From positions 14,902 through 78,901 of the forward strand of contig NZ_JBFNEH010000010.1 of the NCBI RefSeq assembly GCF_040797425.1: a stretch of 64,000 nucleotides of DNA. The letters are read 5' to 3'. The notes beneath the pieces were generated by a model, which was not told where the DNA came from, ran no database searches, and saw nothing but the letters and a program-made list of their open reading frames with translations. Of this stretch, positions 59,871-64,000 are shown in pieces. This DNA is from Symbiobacterium sp040797425. Its GTDB lineage: Bacteria; Bacillota; Sulfobacillia; Symbiobacteriales; Symbiobacteriaceae. How positions within the stretch are numbered: the first letter of the stretch is position 1; each line of letters opens with the position of its first letter. Made by a program: the position numbers and the translations under genes.

Positions 59871-60194
59871 ATGAAGGACGTGCCGCGGTTCGCCCTGCTT
59901 TTCGACTTCTACGGACCGCTGCTCACGGAGCGGCAGCAGGAGCTGATGCGCGCCTATTACCTCGAAGATCTCTCCCTGGGCGAGATCGCCGATGCGGACG
60001 GCGTGAGCCGGCAGGCCGTACACGAACTGATCCGCCGGTCGGAGGCGGCGCTCGTGGAGTACGAGGCACGGCTGGGCTTCGTGGCGGAGCACCAGCGGCG
60101 CATGCAGCTGCTGACCGAACTGGAGGCGGCGCTCGACCGGGCCGACCTGGCGGCCGCCCGGCGCACGCTGGCGGCCCTGAAGGCAGAGGCGTGA
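59871..60194 (+). CDS. ylxM: YlxM/p13-like SRP-associated DNA-binding protein
   Basis: The 107-residue product has a sigma-70-region-4-like helix-turn-helix (ERQQELMRAYYLEDLSLGEI, GVSRQAVHELIRRSEAALV), as in the YlxM family always encoded beside ffh. Its role in the SRP pathway is not settled. CCGGAGGGGG precedes the ATG. Confidence 0.93.
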   Translation: MKDVPRFALLFDFYGPLLTERQQELMRAYYLEDLSLGEIADADGVSRQAVHELIRRSEAALVEYEARLGFVAEHQRRMQLLTELEAALDRADLAAARRTLAALKAEA

Positions 60195-60269
60195 CGCCCT
60201 TCCGGTCAAGGCCCGGGGCCTGCTAACGGCGGCCTGATGCCAACCCCACCACGGAGAGGGGGAAGCGGA

Positions 60270-61634
<1,365 letters not shown>

Positions 61635-61721
61635 CGGGTTGGGGTGCCCCATCCCCTCCCCAGCGGAGCGGGATGTGCACAGATAGATTCCACTGGCAAC
61701 ATTCGAGGAGGATGAACCGAA

Positions 61722-61988
61722 GTGGCTCTGAAGATTCGCCTGAAGCGGATGGGGATGAAGAAGGCTCCGTTCTATCGGCTCGTGGTCTCTGAGTCGGCCT
61801 CGCCCCGCGATGGCCGGTTCGTGGAGGAGATCGGCTACTACGATCCCACCAAGAACCCCGCTGTGCTGAAGATCGACGAGGACAAGGCGCTGGGCTGGCT
61901 CCTGAAGGGCGCCACCCCCACCGACACCGCCCGGTCGCTGCTCTCCAAGGCCGGCGTGATGAAGAAGTTCGACGAGGCGAAGAAGTAA
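61722..61988 (+). CDS. rpsP: 30S ribosomal protein S16
   Basis: The 88-residue product begins ALKIRLKRMGMKKAPFYRLV and has DGRFVEEIGYYDPTKNP, the S16 core. GTG 61722 follows GAGGAGGATG. The order ffh-rpsP-khpA-ylqD-rimM-trmD is the Firmicute standard. Confidence 0.97.
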   Translation: MALKIRLKRMGMKKAPFYRLVVSESASPRDGRFVEEIGYYDPTKNPAVLKIDEDKALGWLLKGATPTDTARSLLSKAGVMKKFDEAKK

Positions 61989-62030
61989 GGGGCGAGGACG
62001 ACCCACCCCAGTCGAGGGGGTTGTTTCGCA

Positions 62031-62264
62031 ATGTTGCAGCGGCTGGTGGAAATCCTGGTCAAGGGGCTCGTGGAGCACCCGGACCAGGTGCAAGTAACGG
62101 CGGTTGAATCCCCCCGCTCCGTCACCTTCGAGGTCCGTGTGGCCGACAGCGACATGGGGAAGGTGATCGGCCGGCAGGGTCGCGTCGCCAGGGCGATTCG
62201 GACGGTGGTCAAAGCGGCCGCCGTCAAGGATGGCCGCCGAGTAATGGTGGAGTTCATGTCATGA
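62031..62264 (+). CDS. khpA: KH-domain RNA-binding protein KhpA (YlqC)
   Basis: The 77-residue product is a single KH domain with the GKVIGRQGRVARAIRTVVKA loop (GxxG). KhpA binds RNA, often with KhpB, and influences cell division and elongation in Gram-positives. Its stop overlaps the ylqD start (ATGA). Confidence 0.94.
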   Translation: MLQRLVEILVKGLVEHPDQVQVTAVESPRSVTFEVRVADSDMGKVIGRQGRVARAIRTVVKAAAVKDGRRVMVEFMS

Positions 62265-62668
62265 GTCTGCAGATCATTCGTCCGGTAACGATTAAGGCTC
62301 GTGTGACCGAGAGTTTGAAGGCCAGGATGACGGCCGAACTGAACGCGGCGATCCAGCAGCTGGACGCCGAGATGGCCGAGCTGGAGAGCCAGGTGAAACG
62401 CGCCCAGCTGACCGCCACGATCACCCCGCAGCAGCAGATGCAGCTGCACCAGCTGGTGGAGCAGGAGCGGGCGGTGCGCGCCGAGAAGAAGGCGCAGCTT
62501 CAGCAGGAGATCAGCCGCGTCCAGTCGCTGCCGCTGGGTGCGGAGATCGTGCAGGGCACGGTGCAGGCCACCGCGAACCTGAAGGTCGGCGACAACTTCG
62601 ACGCCCTCATGGCGACGGAGATCGTCGTCGAGGACGGAAAGGTGATTGCGATCCGGGGTGAGGCCTAG
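62261..62668 (+). CDS. ylqD: YlqD family protein
   Basis: The 135-residue product has an N-terminal beta segment (IIRPVTIKARVTESLKARMT), a charged coiled-coil middle (QQMQLHQLVEQERAVRAEKK) and a C-terminal beta part, as in YlqD of Bacillus. Function is unknown. It overlaps khpA and rimM by a few bases, so it is strongly coupled with the RNA-modification genes. Confidence 0.87.
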   Translation: MSLQIIRPVTIKARVTESLKARMTAELNAAIQQLDAEMAELESQVKRAQLTATITPQQQMQLHQLVEQERAVRAEKKAQLQQEISRVQSLPLGAEIVQGTVQATANLKVGDNFDALMATEIVVEDGKVIAIRGEA

Positions 62669-63192
62669 TGGTCGAGCGGTCCAGGCCCGAGCTGATTCGG
62701 ATCGGGCAGGTGACCGCGCCCCACGGGGTGCGCGGTGCGGTGCGGGTCTACCCGGTCACGGATTTCCCGGAGCGGTTCACGACCTTGCGGCGAGTGCTGC
62801 TGGGCGGTCCGGACCGGCCCGCCGCGGTGAAGTTCCGCGGCTTCGTGAAGAACCTGGTGATCCTGGAGATCGAGGGCGTCACAGACCGCAACCAGGCGGA
62901 GAAGCTGCGCGGCGTCAACCTGCTGGTTCCGCGCAGCGAGGTCTACCCGCTCCCGGAGGGGTACTACTACGACTTTGACATCATCGGGATCGACGTGGTA
63001 GACACGCAGGGGTCGTTCCTGGGGCGCGTGGTGGAGGTGGACCACAATATCCCGGTCCACGACGTGTACGTGGTGGAAACGGCCCCGGGAAAGCGGTACA
63101 TGGTGCCTGCGGTTCGCCAGTTCATCAAGGAGGTGGACCTCGAGGCCGGCCGCATGGTGATCGACCCGATCCCCGGCCTGCTCGAGGACTGA
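62668..63192 (+). CDS. rimM: Ribosome maturation factor RimM
   Basis: The 174-residue product has the RimM N-terminal domain (IGQVTAPHGVRGAVRVYPVT, FPERF) and the PRC-barrel (YYYDFDIIGIDVVDTQGSFL, VPAVRQFIKEVDLEAGRMVI). It helps mature the 30S head with S19. GTG 62668 shares a base with the ylqD stop. TrmD starts four bases after its stop. Confidence 0.95.
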   Translation: MVERSRPELIRIGQVTAPHGVRGAVRVYPVTDFPERFTTLRRVLLGGPDRPAAVKFRGFVKNLVILEIEGVTDRNQAEKLRGVNLLVPRSEVYPLPEGYYYDFDIIGIDVVDTQGSFLGRVVEVDHNIPVHDVYVVETAPGKRYMVPAVRQFIKEVDLEAGRMVIDPIPGLLED

Positions 63193-63196
63193 CCCG

Positions 63197-63943
63197 ATGC
63201 TGATACAGCTGCTCACGATCCACCCGGCCATCGTGGCGCCGGTCTTTCGCGAGTCGATCCTCGGCCGGGCCCACGAGGCGGGGATCATCGACCTCCGGGT
63301 GGTCAACATCCGGGACTTCGCGCTGAGCAAGCACCAGCAGACCGACGACTACCCCTACGGGGGCGGCGCCGGTCTGCTGATGAAGCCGGAGCCGGTGTTC
63401 GCCGCCGTGCGCTGGGCCGCGGCGCGCGGCCCTGCCCGGGCCCGACCGCCGCGCGTCATCCTGATGGACCCGCAGGGACGCAAGTTCGACCAGCGCCTCG
63501 CGGAGGAGCTGGCCAGGGAAGACCACCTGATCCTGGTCTGCGGCCGCTACGAGGGTTTCGACGAGCGCATCCGCGCCCTCGCCACCGATGAGATCTCCAT
63601 CGGCGACTACGTGCTGATGGGCGGCGAGGTGGCGGCGCTGGTGGTGGTGGAGGCGGTGACCCGCCTGGTCCCGGGCGTGCTGGGCGACCTGGAGTCCAGC
63701 GTCGCCGAGTCTTACACCTCCGGGCTCCTGGAGGGCCCGCAGTACACCCGGCCGCTCGAGTTTGAGGGAATGCGGGTGCCGGAGATCCTGACATCGGGAA
63801 ACCACGGCGCGATCCAGCGCTGGCGGCGGGAGCAGGCTCTGCGCCGCACCTTTGAGCGGCGGCCCGACCTGCTGGAGACCGCAGAGCTCACCCCGGAGGA
63901 GCGGGCCCTCATCGAGGAGTGGCGCCGCACACTGACACGTTAA
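63197..63943 (+). CDS. trmD: tRNA (guanine-37-N1)-methyltransferase
   Basis: The 248-residue product has the trefoil-knot motifs SKHQQTDDYPYGGGAGLLMK, LVCGRYEGFDERIRALATDE and ISIGDYVLMGGEVAALVVVE. It makes m1G37 in tRNAs reading CNN/GNN codons. The ATG is four bases after rimM. The remaining 57 bases of the window hold no gene; rplS would be expected next. Confidence 0.96.
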   Translation: MLIQLLTIHPAIVAPVFRESILGRAHEAGIIDLRVVNIRDFALSKHQQTDDYPYGGGAGLLMKPEPVFAAVRWAAARGPARARPPRVILMDPQGRKFDQRLAEELAREDHLILVCGRYEGFDERIRALATDEISIGDYVLMGGEVAALVVVEAVTRLVPGVLGDLESSVAESYTSGLLEGPQYTRPLEFEGMRVPEILTSGNHGAIQRWRREQALRRTFERRPDLLETAELTPEERALIEEWRRTLTR

Positions 63944-64000
63944 TAGGCTCTACGTCAAGAAGTGTGGAACGGTCGCCAGCCAAGCCAAGGGCACAAAGGC

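Overview
The window looks like chromosome of a high-GC, spore-forming Firmicute, most probably Symbiobacterium. It carries two alpha/beta SASP genes, their germination protease gpr, and spoVS. It also has the Bacillus-type core order rsmD-coaD...rpmF-fapR-plsX-fabH...acpP-rnc-smc-ftsY...ylxM-ffh-rpsP-khpA-ylqD-rimM-trmD, and a meso-diaminopimelate dehydrogenase of the kind characterised from Symbiobacterium thermophilum. GTG and TTG starts are frequent and Shine-Dalgarno sites are strong, as expected for a GC-rich Gram-positive.

1-8.2 kb: the right part of a biosynthetic cluster cut by the window edge. It encodes a ketosynthase-like chain-length-factor C-terminus, a FabZ-like dehydratase, a geranylgeranyl-reductase-type flavoprotein, a BtrH-like acyltransferase, two flavodoxin-fold paralogs around an Sfp-type phosphopantetheinyl transferase, a hotdog thioesterase, a MupA-type luciferase-like monooxygenase, and an SDR with an extra domain. 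I cannot name the product. 8.4-11.1 kb: a small membrane protein, duplicated terminators and a PAS-HAMP chemoreceptor. 11.3-20.4 kb: a TetR regulator with two 14-bp operator-like sites, an acyl-CoA ligase, a KAS III homolog with an altered active site, a complete LIV-type ABC importer and an enoyl-CoA hydratase. This reads as an uptake and activation operon for a carboxylic acid.

20.4-34 kb: mixed cargo. It holds a secreted orphan protein, ddh, a heterodimeric ABC exporter, a large FN3/Ig-like secreted protein behind a three-way-junction leader, the SASP pair and gpr, two solitary DNA methyltransferases, and an SLH plus 3D-domain wall protein. 34.2-50.7 kb: core genes, including the FapR-controlled lipid operon (fapR-plsX-fabH-degV-fabD-fabG-acpP-rnc), spoVS behind a sigma-H-like promoter, smc and ftsY.

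50.7-59.7 kb: an accessory block separating ftsY from the ylxM-ffh operon. It starts with a D-glucosaminate-type (dga) locus whose left half is scrambled: a truncated regulator, a glycine-rich SFCGS fragment, an inverted amidohydrolase tail and a truncated DUF4311 gene. The right half is intact: DUF4310, dgaE-like, dgaF-like, a HAD phosphatase and an HPr. A TipAL-like MerR regulator, two unknown genes and a MazG-type pyrophosphohydrolase follow. 59.7-64 kb: ylxM-ffh-rpsP-khpA-ylqD-rimM-trmD from a consensus sigma-A promoter. No rRNA, tRNA, CRISPR array or complete mobile element was seen.
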